Source of the DNA: DATFVJ01 sp963851085 | Lineage (GTDB): Bacteria; Actinomycetota; Actinomycetes; Streptosporangiales; Streptosporangiaceae | Assembly (NCBI GenBank): GCA_963851085.1 | Contig: CAWKNX010000010.1 | Location: 496,001 to 560,000 of the forward strand | DNA length: 64,000 bases | Reading direction: 5' to 3' | Part shown: positions 56,762 to 64,000 of the stretch, one piece after another | Layout of the letters: each line of letters begins with the position of its first letter | How positions within the stretch are numbered: the first letter of the stretch is position 1 | The notes under the pieces: generated by a model | What the model was told of the DNA's origin: nothing | Database searches by the model: none | Seen by the model: the letters and a program-made list of their open reading frames with translations, nothing else | Made by a program: the position numbers and the translations under genes

Positions 56762-57037
56762 ATGGGGAAGCGTGAAGATCTCGAGGCACTCTCCTCGCGC
56801 GAGTTGCATGACCGGGCGGTGCACAGGGCCGTACGGCATCTGGATGTCGGCTTCCTGTGGCAGTTGCTGCGCGAACTGCCCGCGGCGGAGGCCGCAGAGG
56901 GTCACGAAGACGTCGCGACGGGGGATGCGATCAAGCTGAGCGCGCTGATCTCCGACGCGCTCGCGTCAGGCGAGGGTGACGTCGCGGAGGGCCTGCGTCC
57001 CCTGTACATCAGCTACCTGGAAAAGCACGCCGACTGA
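56762..57037 (+). CDS. Small conserved cytoplasmic protein, unknown function
   Basis: 91 residues, helical: MGKREDLEALSSRELHDRAV, LDVGFLWQLLRELP and LISDALASGEG. A protein of this sort is common near uvrD2 in actinobacteria, but I know of no function. ATG 56762 is chosen because conserved-looking sequence begins there. Confidence 0.7.
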   Translation: MGKREDLEALSSRELHDRAVHRAVRHLDVGFLWQLLRELPAAEAAEGHEDVATGDAIKLSALISDALASGEGDVAEGLRPLYISYLEKHAD

Positions 57038-57274
57038 CCAACGCCGGTCATGCGCGGTACGCACCCCAGGACCAGGCACCGCGAGGCCGGGCGCCCGCTG
57101 ACCCTGGCGGCTGCGGGAAGATCGTTGTCCTTGCCAGAATTTGGCCTTCGCGCCAAGATCGGGAGACCACCACCGCGTCATCCTCTAGACGCTGACCAGT
57201 CCGGCCCGGTATCGGCAACGCGCAGGCGCCAGCGTACGGGCCGGCCGCGCAGCGCCCAGGACTGAGAGGTCATC

Positions 57275-57799
57275 GTGAGCATCCTGCGCATGTCCGAACT
57301 GGCCGCCTCCCGGGTGCTTGGCACGAGCTGGTCCACGGCGCCGCCATCACCACCGCCATCCCCGCCTCCGTTCCAGGGCTCCGCGGCGCTGGCGGCATTG
57401 AAATCGATCGTGGACTACATCCCGATCGAGATTGTCACCGTCTATGTCGCGGTCGGTGCGGCACTGTCCGATGCCGCCACACCGTCCCGCACCGGCCAGT
57501 GGGTCGCCTTCTGGGTGTTCCTTGGCCTTACCCCGATAACCCTCTGGGTGCTTTTTGCCGCACGCCTGCGCGCGGCAGGCGTTTCGCTGCCGCTTGACCC
57601 CACGCGCTGGCCATGGCCGGAGGCCATCGTCGCGATGGTCGGGTACGTCCTGTGGGCCTTCACCCTGCCGGGGACCCCTTTCGCGGACTTCAACTGGTAC
57701 CGGCCGGGCCTCGGCACGGCCGTTCTGCTGGTCGGAACGCTGGTCCTCGGCCTGGGCGCGCCGCTGTTCACGCGGACGTCGGCGCCCGTGCGGCCCTAG
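57275..57799 (+). CDS. Small polytopic membrane protein
   Basis: 174 residues. A Pro/Ser-rich N-terminus (PPSPPPSPPPF) is followed by four hydrophobic helices. GTG 57275 has GAGAGG ten bases upstream. The last four bases overlap the convergent ANTAR gene. No family is recognised. Confidence 0.7.
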   Translation: MSILRMSELAASRVLGTSWSTAPPSPPPSPPPFQGSAALAALKSIVDYIPIEIVTVYVAVGAALSDAATPSRTGQWVAFWVFLGLTPITLWVLFAARLRAAGVSLPLDPTRWPWPEAIVAMVGYVLWAFTLPGTPFADFNWYRPGLGTAVLLVGTLVLGLGAPLFTRTSAPVRP

Positions 57800-58518
57800 G
57801 CCGACCGGGAACGGCCGCGTGCGCGCGGCGCGGTCCGGGGCCGTGCGAGCTCCTCGGCGACCGGCAGCAGCGGGTTCGTGACATTCGCGACCACCTCGTC
57901 GGCGAGTTCCTGCACGCGGCGCCCGCGGGACCGGGCTGCGGTGCGGAGCATCTCGAAGGCCTGGCGTGGCGCTATCCGGTGCCGTTCGGTGAGGATGCCG
58001 ATCGCCTGCTCCACTCGAACCCGGTGCGCGAGCGCGTGCTCCAGTTGTGCGATCGTCATCTTCAGCCTGGCAGTCTCCGCGTCACCCGTGTCAGCCGCGG
58101 CTCCGTCAGGGGCCTGCCTGGCCGACGATGGCAGCTCGCTCACCAGCAGGTCGGCGAACACCATCGCACTCACCAGATCAGGCAATTCCTCGTCGCCGAC
58201 CCGCCATCCGGCGGCGGTCCGGTAGACGGCCGCCGTCCGGGCCGCCGTCTCCTGCCCGCCTGGGGCAGCGGTCTTGTCGTGGCTGTCCGGCGCGGCTGGG
58301 ACCTCCGTGACCTCTGCAGCCCCCCGGCGGTCCGCGGTGCCGGTGGCCATGGGGACATCGGTGGCCACGGGGACATCGGTGGCCAGGGGGACATCGGTGG
58401 CCACGGGGACATCGGGTTCGAGCGGGCCATGGCCGGCCGCTCGATCCGCGCCCGCGCCAGTCTCAGCTGCCCCCGCAGTGTCCCCCGCGGCAGTCGTTAT
58501 GGAGCGATCTTCGTTCAT
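57796..58518 (-). CDS. ANTAR-domain protein with repeat-expanded N-terminus
   Basis: 240 residues. The C-terminal third is an ANTAR RNA-binding domain: LEHALAHRVRVEQAIGILTE, RHRIAPRQAFEMLRTAARSR and QELADEVV, which binds paired hairpins to prevent termination. The middle (GWRVGDEELPDLVSAMVFADLLV) is a short helical segment, not a full GAF domain. The N-terminal 75 residues are low complexity with four DVPVAT-type hexapeptides (58342-58413). Its ATG overlaps the mycoredoxin stop (TAATG), so the pair is co-translated. Targets are unknown. Confidence 0.85.
   Translation of the reverse strand: MNEDRSITTAAGDTAGAAETGAGADRAAGHGPLEPDVPVATDVPLATDVPVATDVPMATGTADRRGAAEVTEVPAAPDSHDKTAAPGGQETAARTAAVYRTAAGWRVGDEELPDLVSAMVFADLLVSELPSSARQAPDGAAADTGDAETARLKMTIAQLEHALAHRVRVEQAIGILTERHRIAPRQAFEMLRTAARSRGRRVQELADEVVANVTNPLLPVAEELARPRTAPRARGRSRSA
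58342..58413. repeat. 18-bp tandem repeat (four units) in the ANTAR gene
   Basis: GGTGGCCACGGGGACATC and three variants, units at 58342, 58360, 58378 and 58396. Six codons each, so in frame. Confidence 0.9.
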
Positions 58519-58781
58519 TAGCTGCTTGCCAGGGCCCGCAGCCGCTCGACGACCTGGGCGGCGGATGGGTTGGTGAGCGCGCTGCCGTCGTCGAAGACCA
58601 CCGTCGGCACGGTCTGGTTCCCCCCGTTCACGTCCATCACCAAATCGGCCGCGACGGGGTCAGCCTCGATGTCAACCTCCATGACCTCGATCCCCTCGCG
58701 TGCGAGCTGGCTCTTCAGCCGTCGGCAGAACGCGCACCAGCGCGTGGTGTACATCTTCGGGACCGTCGGCACCAGCGTCAC
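58518..58781 (-). CDS. mrx1: Mycoredoxin (glutaredoxin-like)
   Basis: 87 residues with MYTTRWCAFCRRLK (CxxC active site) near the start, the cis-Pro motif QTVPTVVF and a C-terminal helix. It reduces mycothiol mixed disulfides in the cytoplasm, implying a mycothiol-producing host. It starts at GTG 58781, after GGAGGAGGGAG. It is divergent from uvrD2, the arrangement known from mycobacteria. Confidence 0.92.
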   Translation of the reverse strand: MTLVPTVPKMYTTRWCAFCRRLKSQLAREGIEVMEVDIEADPVAADLVMDVNGGNQTVPTVVFDDGSALTNPSAAQVVERLRALASS

Positions 58782-58996
58782 TGACCGTCTCCCTCCTCCG
58801 CCGCGGCTTTCCCACGGCTCCGTCCGATTGCAACGCCGGCGGTGGCCGCGGGCTTCCCGCCCCGGTTCCGCGGGTTCCCGCCCGGCTCAGCGGGTTCCCG
58901 GCCCGGTTGCGCCGGCTTTCCTGCGCTGGTTCGCGGGCGGCCGGGCCTGCCCGCGATGGCGTACCCTCGTCAGTCCCTCCTGCGATGATGTGCTCT

Positions 58997-61183
58997 ATGC
59001 CGGACACCATTCTCGCTGGTCTCGATCCAGAGCAGCGAGCCGTCGCCGAAGCCGTGCGCGGGCCGGTCTGCGTGCTTGCTGGTGCGGGAACGGGGAAGAC
59101 CCGCGCCATCACCTACCGGATCGCGTACGCGATTCACACCGGCGCGGTCGATCCCCGGCATGTGCTCGCGGTGACGTTCACGACCCGGGCGGCGGGGGAG
59201 TTGCGTGCCCGGCTGCACCAGCTCGCGGGAGCTGGATCAGCCGTGGAGCGGGTGCAAGCACGCACGTTCCACGCGGCAGCGCTGCGCCAGCTCGTCTACT
59301 TCTGGCCGCGGACCGTGGGCGGTGAGGCGCCGCGCGTCATCGACTCCAAGCTGAGCCTGGTCGCCGAGGCGGCGCGGGCGCTGCGGCTGAAACTCGACGG
59401 GGCAGCGCTGCGCGACGCGGCGAGCGAGATCGAGTGGGCGAAGGCGATCCAGTGCAGGCCGGAGGATTTCGCCGCCATGGCCGGGCGGGCCGGCCGGGTG
59501 CCGCCGGTCCCAGCGGACGAGATGGCGAAGCTGTTCGACGCCTACGAACGGCAGCGCCGCGACCGGCACGTCCTGGACTTTGAGTCGGTGCTCGAGCTGA
59601 CCGCGGGAATCCTCGCCGATCACGCGCCAGCCGCGGCGCAGGTCCACGATCAATATCGCTATTTCGTGGTCGACGAGTACCAGGACGTCAATCCGCTGCA
59701 GAAGCTGGTGCTCGACGCGTGGCTTGGCGGCCGGGACGACCTGTGCGTGGTCGGGGATCCAAACCAGACGATCTATTCATTCACCGGCGCGACCCCCGCG
59801 TTCCTCACCGGTTTCACCGCGGAATTCCCCAGCGCGGCCGTGATCAGGCTGATCCGCGACTACCGGTCGACGCCGCAGGTGGTGTTGGTGGCCAACCGGC
59901 TGATCGCCACGGCGAGGCCGGGCTCGGCGCGGCAGGGCTCGCCGCCGTCCGCCGCACCCCCGGCCGAGCTCGTCGCCCAGCGCGGCGACGGCCCGCAGCC
60001 CGCTTTCGCCGAGTATCCGGACGAGGAGGCGGAAGCGGCGGCGGTCGCCGCCCAGGCGCGCGACCTGATCGACAGCGGCCTCGCTGCCCGGCAGGTCGCG
60101 GTGCTCGTCCGCACCAACGCGCAGACGGAGATGTTCGAGCGCGCGATGCGCGCCGCTGGCGTCCCCTACGCCGTTCGCGGCACCGCGCGGTTCTTCGACC
60201 GGCCCGAGGTGCGGCAAGCCCAGGTGCTGCTCCGGGCGGCGGCCAAGGCCGAGCCGTCCGGCAGTGCGCAGGCCGCCGCCGGCCACGTGTTCGCCGGCCT
60301 CGGCCTGACCCCGGAGCCACCGTCAGGCGGCGGGGCGATGCGTGACCGCTGGGAGTCACTGGCCGCGCTGGCGAAGCTCGCGGACGAGTTCTTCAGCGCC
60401 CATCCCGACGCGGACCTCGCGGACTTCGCGTCCGATCTCACGCGCCGCGCGGCGGTGCAGCACGCGCCCGCGCCGGGCGGCGTGACGATCGCGTCGTTGC
60501 ACGCGGCAAAGGGGCTTGAGTGGGATGCGGTGTTCCTTCCAGCGCTCGTCGATGGCGTGCTGCCGATCGTGTACGCCACCACGCCCGATGCGGTCGAGGA
60601 GGAGCGGCGGCTGCTGTACGTCGGGGTGACGCGTGCGAGATCCAGGCTCCTGCTGTCGTGGTCGACGGCCCGGTCGCCGGGCGCCAAGCGGTCACGCCGG
60701 CCGTCGCCGTTCCTCGATCCGCTTTTGCGGTCCGCGGGGGGATCCCGTGGCGCGCTCCGTCCGGGGACAGCGGGGCAATACAGCCTTAACGGCTCACGCG
60801 GGCTGTCGCGATCAGGAACTTCGGACCCGGCCGCGGGGGGCGGCCGCTCGGCGCGGCGCCAGTCCGCCGCGCGGCTCAGGTGCTCGGTGTGCGGACGGGC
60901 CCTGCGCGACGCTACCGAGCGAAAGCTGGGCCATTGCGAAACGTGCCCCGTGCAGCGCGACGAGATCTTGTACTCCCGGCTGAAGGAGTGGCGCACGGCG
61001 GCGGCACGCGAACGCAGCATCCCCGCGTACGTCGTGTTCACCGACGTGACCCTGCAGGTGATCGCCGAGCGGCAGCCCCGCAGCGAAGCCGAGCTCGTCG
61101 CGCTGCCCGGCGTCGGCCGTGTCAAGCTGGACAGGTACGGCGCGGAGGTTCTCGACCTGTGCAGGAATTACCGCGGGCAGTAG
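58997..61183 (+). CDS. uvrD2: UvrD2 helicase with tetracysteine and HRDC modules
   Basis: 728 residues. Motifs: VLAGAGTGKTRAITYR (I), TFTTRAAGEL (Ia), VVDEYQDVNPLQ (II), VGDPNQTIYSFTG (III), LHAAKGLEWDAVFLP (V) and YVGVTRARSR (VI). C-terminal to the core are CSVCG...CETC (tetracysteine) and an HRDC domain (ELVALPGVGRVKLDRYG). This arrangement is diagnostic of actinobacterial UvrD2, a 3'-5' repair helicase. About 45 residues between motif VI and the Cys module come from the GC-rich dispersed element (60733-60794 and following). Starts at 58985 and 58988 are also possible; no clear Shine-Dalgarno is present. Confidence 0.93.
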   Translation: MPDTILAGLDPEQRAVAEAVRGPVCVLAGAGTGKTRAITYRIAYAIHTGAVDPRHVLAVTFTTRAAGELRARLHQLAGAGSAVERVQARTFHAAALRQLVYFWPRTVGGEAPRVIDSKLSLVAEAARALRLKLDGAALRDAASEIEWAKAIQCRPEDFAAMAGRAGRVPPVPADEMAKLFDAYERQRRDRHVLDFESVLELTAGILADHAPAAAQVHDQYRYFVVDEYQDVNPLQKLVLDAWLGGRDDLCVVGDPNQTIYSFTGATPAFLTGFTAEFPSAAVIRLIRDYRSTPQVVLVANRLIATARPGSARQGSPPSAAPPAELVAQRGDGPQPAFAEYPDEEAEAAAVAAQARDLIDSGLAARQVAVLVRTNAQTEMFERAMRAAGVPYAVRGTARFFDRPEVRQAQVLLRAAAKAEPSGSAQAAAGHVFAGLGLTPEPPSGGGAMRDRWESLAALAKLADEFFSAHPDADLADFASDLTRRAAVQHAPAPGGVTIASLHAAKGLEWDAVFLPALVDGVLPIVYATTPDAVEEERRLLYVGVTRARSRLLLSWSTARSPGAKRSRRPSPFLDPLLRSAGGSRGALRPGTAGQYSLNGSRGLSRSGTSDPAAGGGRSARRQSAARLRCSVCGRALRDATERKLGHCETCPVQRDEILYSRLKEWRTAAARERSIPAYVVFTDVTLQVIAERQPRSEAELVALPGVGRVKLDRYGAEVLDLCRNYRGQ
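60733..60794. repeat. Dispersed GC-rich element, copy in uvrD2
   Basis: GCGGGGGGATCCCG near the left end and GGGGCAATACAG then CCTTAACGGCT at the right end match the dehydrogenase copy (22 of 23 at the right end). The central palindrome has been replaced by GGCGCGCTCCGTCCGGGGAC. Confidence 0.65.
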
Positions 61184-61219
61184 GTGCCCGGCACCGGCTG
61201 GACATCGCTGGCGGTCGCT

Positions 61220-61261
61220 GGCGGCGGCTTGCTGGCGGCGGCTTGCTGGCGGCGGCTTGCT
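61220..61261. repeat. 14-bp tandem repeat, three units
   Basis: GGCGGCGGCTTGCT three times in the gap between uvrD2 and tesB. Confidence 0.85.
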
Positions 61262-61366
61262 GGTGGGCGATCCGGTGAGAGCGTGAACCGCCTTGGATGA
61301 TCTTCGGCTAGTGTCACGCGCGGACGTGTTGCCGGTGATCGCCGGTGTGAGCCGGAGGCGAACTGG

Positions 61367-62239
61367 ATGAGCAAGGCCCTCGAGGATCTGCTCGATCTGC
61401 TCGACCTTGAGCAGATCGAGGTCAATATGTTCCGCGGGCGGAGCCCAGACGAGCAGGTCCAGCGGGTATTCGGCGGCCAGGTCGCGGGTCAGGCGCTGGT
61501 CGCCGCGGGGCGTACTGTTCCGCCCGAGCGTCCCGTGCACTCGCTGCACGCCTATTTCATCCGGCCCGGTGACCCTGCGGTGCCGATCGTGTACATGGTC
61601 GACCGGGTGCGGGACGGCCGTTCGTTCACCACTCGCCGGGTCTCGGCGGTACAGCACGGCAAGGTGATCTTTACCCTCTCGGCTTCGTTCCATCATCCAG
61701 AAGCCGGTCCGCAGCACGCCGTGCGAATGCCCGAGGTGCCACGCCCGGATCAGGTCCCATCGCTGATCGAGCGGCTGGAGAAGGTGTTCGGCCCGCACTC
61801 GGACGGGTTCTACCGCAGCCGTCCGATCGACCTCAGATTCGTCGGTCCGCTCACCCACGAGGCACAGCGGGATCCCACGCTGCGGACAACCGAGAGCCTC
61901 GTGTGGCTGCGGGTGGACGGCGAACTGCCAGACGACCCGATGCTCCATGTCTGCCTCATGACGTATGCCTCGGACATGACGTTGCTCGACTCGGTACTGC
62001 TCGCGCACGGCCTGTCGTGGGCGGATGGCCGGACGACCGGGGCCAGCCTGGACCACGCGATGTGGTTCCACCGCCCGTTCCGTGCGGACAGATGGCTGCT
62101 CTACGCGCAAGAGACACCCGTGGCCTCGGGGGGCCTCGGCCTGGCCCGTGGCCAGGTGTTCACAGAAGACGGTGAACTCGTGGTGTCGGTCGTGCAGGAG
62201 GGCTTGATCCGGACCCGCAGCGACGCGGCACAGGAGTAG
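61367..62239 (+). CDS. tesB: Acyl-CoA thioesterase II (TesB)
   Basis: 290 residues in the double-hotdog fold. VFGGQVAGQALVAAGRTV and LHAYFIRPGDPAVPI in the first half and LDHAMWFHRPFRADRWLLY with TPVASGGLGLARGQ in the second contain the D-T/S-Q type catalytic surroundings of TesB. It hydrolyses medium- and long-chain acyl-CoA. ATG 61367 starts right before the conserved LLDLLDLEQIE. Length is standard. Confidence 0.92.
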   Translation: MSKALEDLLDLLDLEQIEVNMFRGRSPDEQVQRVFGGQVAGQALVAAGRTVPPERPVHSLHAYFIRPGDPAVPIVYMVDRVRDGRSFTTRRVSAVQHGKVIFTLSASFHHPEAGPQHAVRMPEVPRPDQVPSLIERLEKVFGPHSDGFYRSRPIDLRFVGPLTHEAQRDPTLRTTESLVWLRVDGELPDDPMLHVCLMTYASDMTLLDSVLLAHGLSWADGRTTGASLDHAMWFHRPFRADRWLLYAQETPVASGGLGLARGQVFTEDGELVVSVVQEGLIRTRSDAAQE

Positions 62240-62297
62240 CGGCGCCGCGCATCCGAACCACGTGCCACAGCGATGACCCGTCAGCGTGACATGACAA

Positions 62298-62316
62298 CAG
62301 CAAGGGGCCATCGCCG
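62298..62316. repeat. 19-bp palindrome, degenerate copy 5
   Basis: CAGCAAGGG-G-CCATCGCCG matches the family consensus at 17 of 19 positions. It follows the tesB stop by 59 bases. Confidence 0.4.
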
Positions 62317-62501
62317 TTCGTGCGCGCCGGTGACGTTCTATGGTCCGCCGCTGGTCCGCCACGGCCCTTATCAGTGCCGCATTTCTTGTAGTTCACTGAT
62401 CGATTTGAGTATCTTTCTGCCCTCTTGGCTGCGCCTCCGGCGTGCTGCCTACCTGGGTCGGGACGCCGTGCTACGGGCGTCTCCCGCGCAAAACCGCAGG
62501 T

Positions 62502-62540
62502 CAAAAAAAACTTGCCGAACTCTCGGATGGTTCATAGGCT
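62502..62540 (+). promoter_or_regulatory. WhiB7-type autoregulated promoter
   Basis: Eight consecutive A (62503-62510) sit directly upstream of -35 TTGCCG (62512-62517), then exactly 17 bases, then -10 TAGGCT (62535-62540). An AT-rich element just above the -35 is where the WhiB7 AT-hook binds while the Fe-S domain contacts the primary sigma factor. This is by far the longest A-run in the vicinity. Transcription would start near 62547. Confidence 0.75.
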
Positions 62541-62597
62541 TGCTGTCACGCCCTAATGGGCCGTGACAGCAAATCTCCACGGAGGGAGGTGTCCAGG

Positions 62598-62948
62598 ATG
62601 CTGACAGAAACCATGATCGCCTCGCGCGATGGCTTTGGCCTGCGCACGATGGGCGCCTTCCCGCATGTCCGAGGGGAAGTCTGCCTTGAGGGTGGGACCG
62701 GCCTGATCGCGACCGTCACCGCTGCACGGGTGACGGGTGCCGTGACGGCCGGTGCCGTGGCCTCCGCAGGCGCGCCGGCGTTCAGCGCGCGCAAGCGGGT
62801 GAGCCCTGCGTGGGCCCTTGGTCAGGCGCCGTTTGGCCAGGTGGCTTCCGCGCAGAAGACCGTCCGCACACACGACATCTACATGACCCGTGTCATCGCC
62901 AATGGCGAGGGCGCCCTGGGTCCGCATCGACGGAGAACGCCGGTTTAG
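62598..62948 (+). CDS. Upstream ORF in the whiB7 leader
   Basis: 116 codons from ATG 62598, with GGAGGGAGG at 62581-62589 giving strong initiation. The stop at 62946-62948 is 23 bases before the attenuator stem. WhiB7 genes are controlled by translation of a leader ORF: ribosome stalling by antibiotics prevents terminator folding. Whether the whole product matters or only ribosome position is unknown. The C-terminus is basic (GPHRRRTPV), and several start codons lie inside (for example ATG 62883), so a shorter leader peptide is also possible. Confidence 0.55.
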   Translation: MLTETMIASRDGFGLRTMGAFPHVRGEVCLEGGTGLIATVTAARVTGAVTAGAVASAGAPAFSARKRVSPAWALGQAPFGQVASAQKTVRTHDIYMTRVIANGEGALGPHRRRTPV

Positions 62949-62954
62949 GCTTAC

Positions 62955-62977
62955 CGGCCTCAAGCTCCTCCAGGCCG
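62955..62977 (+). promoter_or_regulatory. Competing (anti-terminator) hairpin of the whiB7 attenuator
   Basis: CGGCCT (62955-62960) pairs with AGGCCG (62972-62977), the base of the left terminator arm. The two structures cannot coexist, as required for an attenuation switch. The stem is only six pairs, so the assignment is tentative. Confidence 0.45.
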
Positions 62978-63006
62978 CGGACCCGAAAAGGGTCCGCGGC
63001 CTTTGT
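62972..63006 (+). terminator. Intrinsic terminator in the whiB7 leader (attenuator)
   Basis: The left arm at 62972-62984 and right arm at 62990-63002 pair perfectly over 13 bases around GAAAA, followed by TTGTTAT as a U-rich tail. It ends about 97 bases before the whiB7 ATG, inside the transcript, so it must be read through for expression. Confidence 0.85.
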
Positions 63007-63102
63007 TATGCCGGGCCACCGTTTGTCAGACCAGCGACTCAGCGACGAGCACAGCCAGTACGACAACGAGAGCAGAACGAGCGAGGAGAGGAGTTGACAC
63101 CG

Positions 63103-63474
63103 ATGCAGTGGCCCGACACCATCGCTGTCTCGGCGGGAGCAGCGGCGGGGTACGAGGTGGGCGCCGCGAGGGATGCGTTGCGGGGCGACGACGGGAGACT
63201 GGCCGCGGGCCTTGTGGCAGCGGCGGGCGCATTCAGCGGGCTCGATCTGCCGTGCAGCGATGAGCCGGACCTGTTTTTCGCCGAGTCGCCCGAGGATGTG
63301 GAGTCCGCGAAGGCGCTCTGCCGCGACTGCCCCGCACGTCTCGCTTGCATGGCAGGGGCCATCGAGCGCCGGGAGCCTTGGGGAGTCTGGGGCGGCGAAC
63401 TCTTCCTGCGTGGAGAGGTCGTTCCGCGCAAGCGGCCGCGTGGGCGGCCGCGTAAGACCGAAGTGGCTGCCTAA
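63103..63474 (+). CDS. whiB7: WhiB7 (WblC) Fe-S transcription factor for antibiotic resistance
   Basis: 123 residues. Four cluster Cys: LPCSDEP, then ALCRDCPARLAC. The sigma-contact motif GVWGGE follows, and the C-terminal AT-hook RPRGRPRK is the mark that separates WhiB7 from other Wbl proteins. It activates intrinsic resistance genes when translation is inhibited. ATG 63103 follows GAGGAGAGGAG (63083-63093). TTG 63094 is in frame but inside the spacing. An extended N-terminus of about 50 residues precedes the first Cys. Regulation by the leader elements upstream is described separately. Confidence 0.95.
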   Translation: MQWPDTIAVSAGAAAGYEVGAARDALRGDDGRLAAGLVAAAGAFSGLDLPCSDEPDLFFAESPEDVESAKALCRDCPARLACMAGAIERREPWGVWGGELFLRGEVVPRKRPRGRPRKTEVAA

Positions 63475-63582
63475 CCGGGAGGCCGTTCATGGACGGTATG
63501 CCGCGAGCCATGAAGGTTCGCGAGCAAGGAAAGATGCGCCGCTCGCTGGACGCTGCCGCGGCTCGTAGCCGCGGCCTGCTTT

Positions 63583-63614
63583 GCCTGCGGCCTGCGGCCT
63601 GCGGCCTGCGGCCT
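63583..63614. repeat. 7-bp tandem repeat, about 4.5 units
   Basis: GCCTGCG repeated between whiB7 and the next small gene. Confidence 0.85.
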
Positions 63615-63668
63615 CCCGGCGTGGTGCCGCGAAAATACACGAATTCTCATGATGGGCGGAACAAAGAA

Positions 63669-63860
63669 ATGTTGGTTCAGGAACAACTCGCAAGAGACCG
63701 AATACAGTCGATGCTGGCGGAAGCGAGACGATCACACCTTGCCTCGCGGTCGGCGAAGATCAGAAGGGCGCGGCGCCGTGCCGAACGGGCGGCGGCGCGG
63801 CTGAGCAGCGCGAAACGGGACATCGCTCGGCTGCACAGTTCCATGCATGCGGAGTCCTAG
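63669..63860 (+). CDS. Small basic coiled-coil-like protein
   Basis: 63 residues starting MLVQEQLARDRIQSMLAEAR, rich in Arg and Ala with heptad-like spacing. Short proteins of this type are widespread and uncharacterised in actinobacteria. ATG 63669 is chosen because the longer frame from 63489 runs through the GCCTGCG repeat and is Arg/Pro-rich. Its stop region overlaps the convergent gene end. Confidence 0.6.
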   Translation: MLVQEQLARDRIQSMLAEARRSHLASRSAKIRRARRRAERAAARLSSAKRDIARLHSSMHAES

Positions 63861-64000
63861 CTGTCCTGACTGCGCAGCGCCGTAGCGTCGCGCGGGCCGG
63901 CCGCCTCGCTGACCAGGTACTGCACACCTTCAGCGGTGAAAGCAGCCCCGCGGCGCCCGTCGCGTGGACGTAGGTAGCGTCGTGCGGGCGCCGGCCGCAG
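63857..64000 (-). CDS. C-terminus of an unidentified protein
   Basis: The reverse frame is open from the window edge to TAG at 63857 (47 codons before the stop) and reads RRYLRPRDGRRGAAFTAEGV then QYLVSEAAGPRD near its end, which looks like coding sequence. The beginning lies outside the window. No family can be assigned. Confidence 0.4.
   Translation of the reverse strand: MRPAPARRYLRPRDGRRGAAFTAEGVQYLVSEAAGPRDATALRSQDS

Larger units (their letters stand above)
62240..62597. other. whiB7 upstream region
   Basis: 358 bases. The left part has a degenerate 19-bp palindrome (62298-62316) and no gene. The right part has the promoter and the start of a transcribed leader of about 555 bases. Confidence 0.6.

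Noticed and set aside
60812..62362. Open reverse frame of 516 codons across uvrD2 and tesB
   Set aside because: Antisense shadow of two well-identified genes.

Overview
The window is high-GC actinobacterial chromosome. Supporting markers are a WhiB7-type regulator with an AT-hook, an AdnAB-like helicase-nuclease pair, UvrD2 with HRDC and tetracysteine modules, a mycoredoxin, an F420-type LLM oxidoreductase, DUF3107, MoeZ and Ku, together with many GTG/TTG starts. The set MoeZ, DUF3107, TetR, DEAD-box helicase, alkyltransferase-like protein, AdnA, AdnB, NudC, mycoredoxin, UvrD2, WhiB7 is, from memory, the same neighbourhood found around M. tuberculosis Rv3197A-Rv3211 and in streptomycetes. The backbone is therefore a conserved actinobacterial block. 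I cannot name the genus.

Layout. At 0-10 kb are a partial secreted phosphoesterase, an acyltransferase overlapping a NUDIX gene, a DUF6758-like protein, a PHP phosphoesterase, a frameshifted fused Fe-S/molybdopterin dehydrogenase, a metallo-beta-lactamase-fold hydrolase and a RecB-like nuclease. From 10.0 to 29.2 kb lies a glycopolymer island. It holds two tandem GT2-CDP-glycerol glycerophosphotransferase fusions, multi-TM GT-C-like proteins (two of them near-duplicates), a flippase, a DPM1-like transferase with DUF2304, a GT2 and a methyltransferase. From 29.3 to 42.8 kb are a DEAD-box helicase, DUF3107, TetR, a flavoprotein, Ku, an alpha/beta hydrolase, MoeZ, a mycosin-like protease with a partner membrane protein, an ATL protein, a low-molecular-weight phosphatase and a fructosamine-kinase-like protein. 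From 43 to 62 kb are a trypsin-like protease, AdnA/AdnB, an ABM-like protein, an M20 peptidase, NudC, an LLM oxidoreductase, an ANTAR protein with mycoredoxin, UvrD2 and TesB. From 62.2 to 63.5 kb is whiB7 with an unusually readable regulatory leader: A-tract plus promoter, upstream ORF, competing hairpin and intrinsic terminator.

Two features stand out. First, the window is full of repeats: a 57-bp palindrome in three intergenic copies, a 19-bp palindrome in about five copies, a dispersed GC-rich element found inside three genes and in one intergenic array, and several minisatellites whose units are multiples of three inside genes. Second, at least seven genes carry apparent frameshifts, two of them clearly at runs of seven G or C (moeZ and the S8 protease). 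The long housekeeping genes (adnA, adnB, uvrD2, nudC) are open. Either the assembly has homopolymer indels or the accessory genes are decaying; raw reads would decide.
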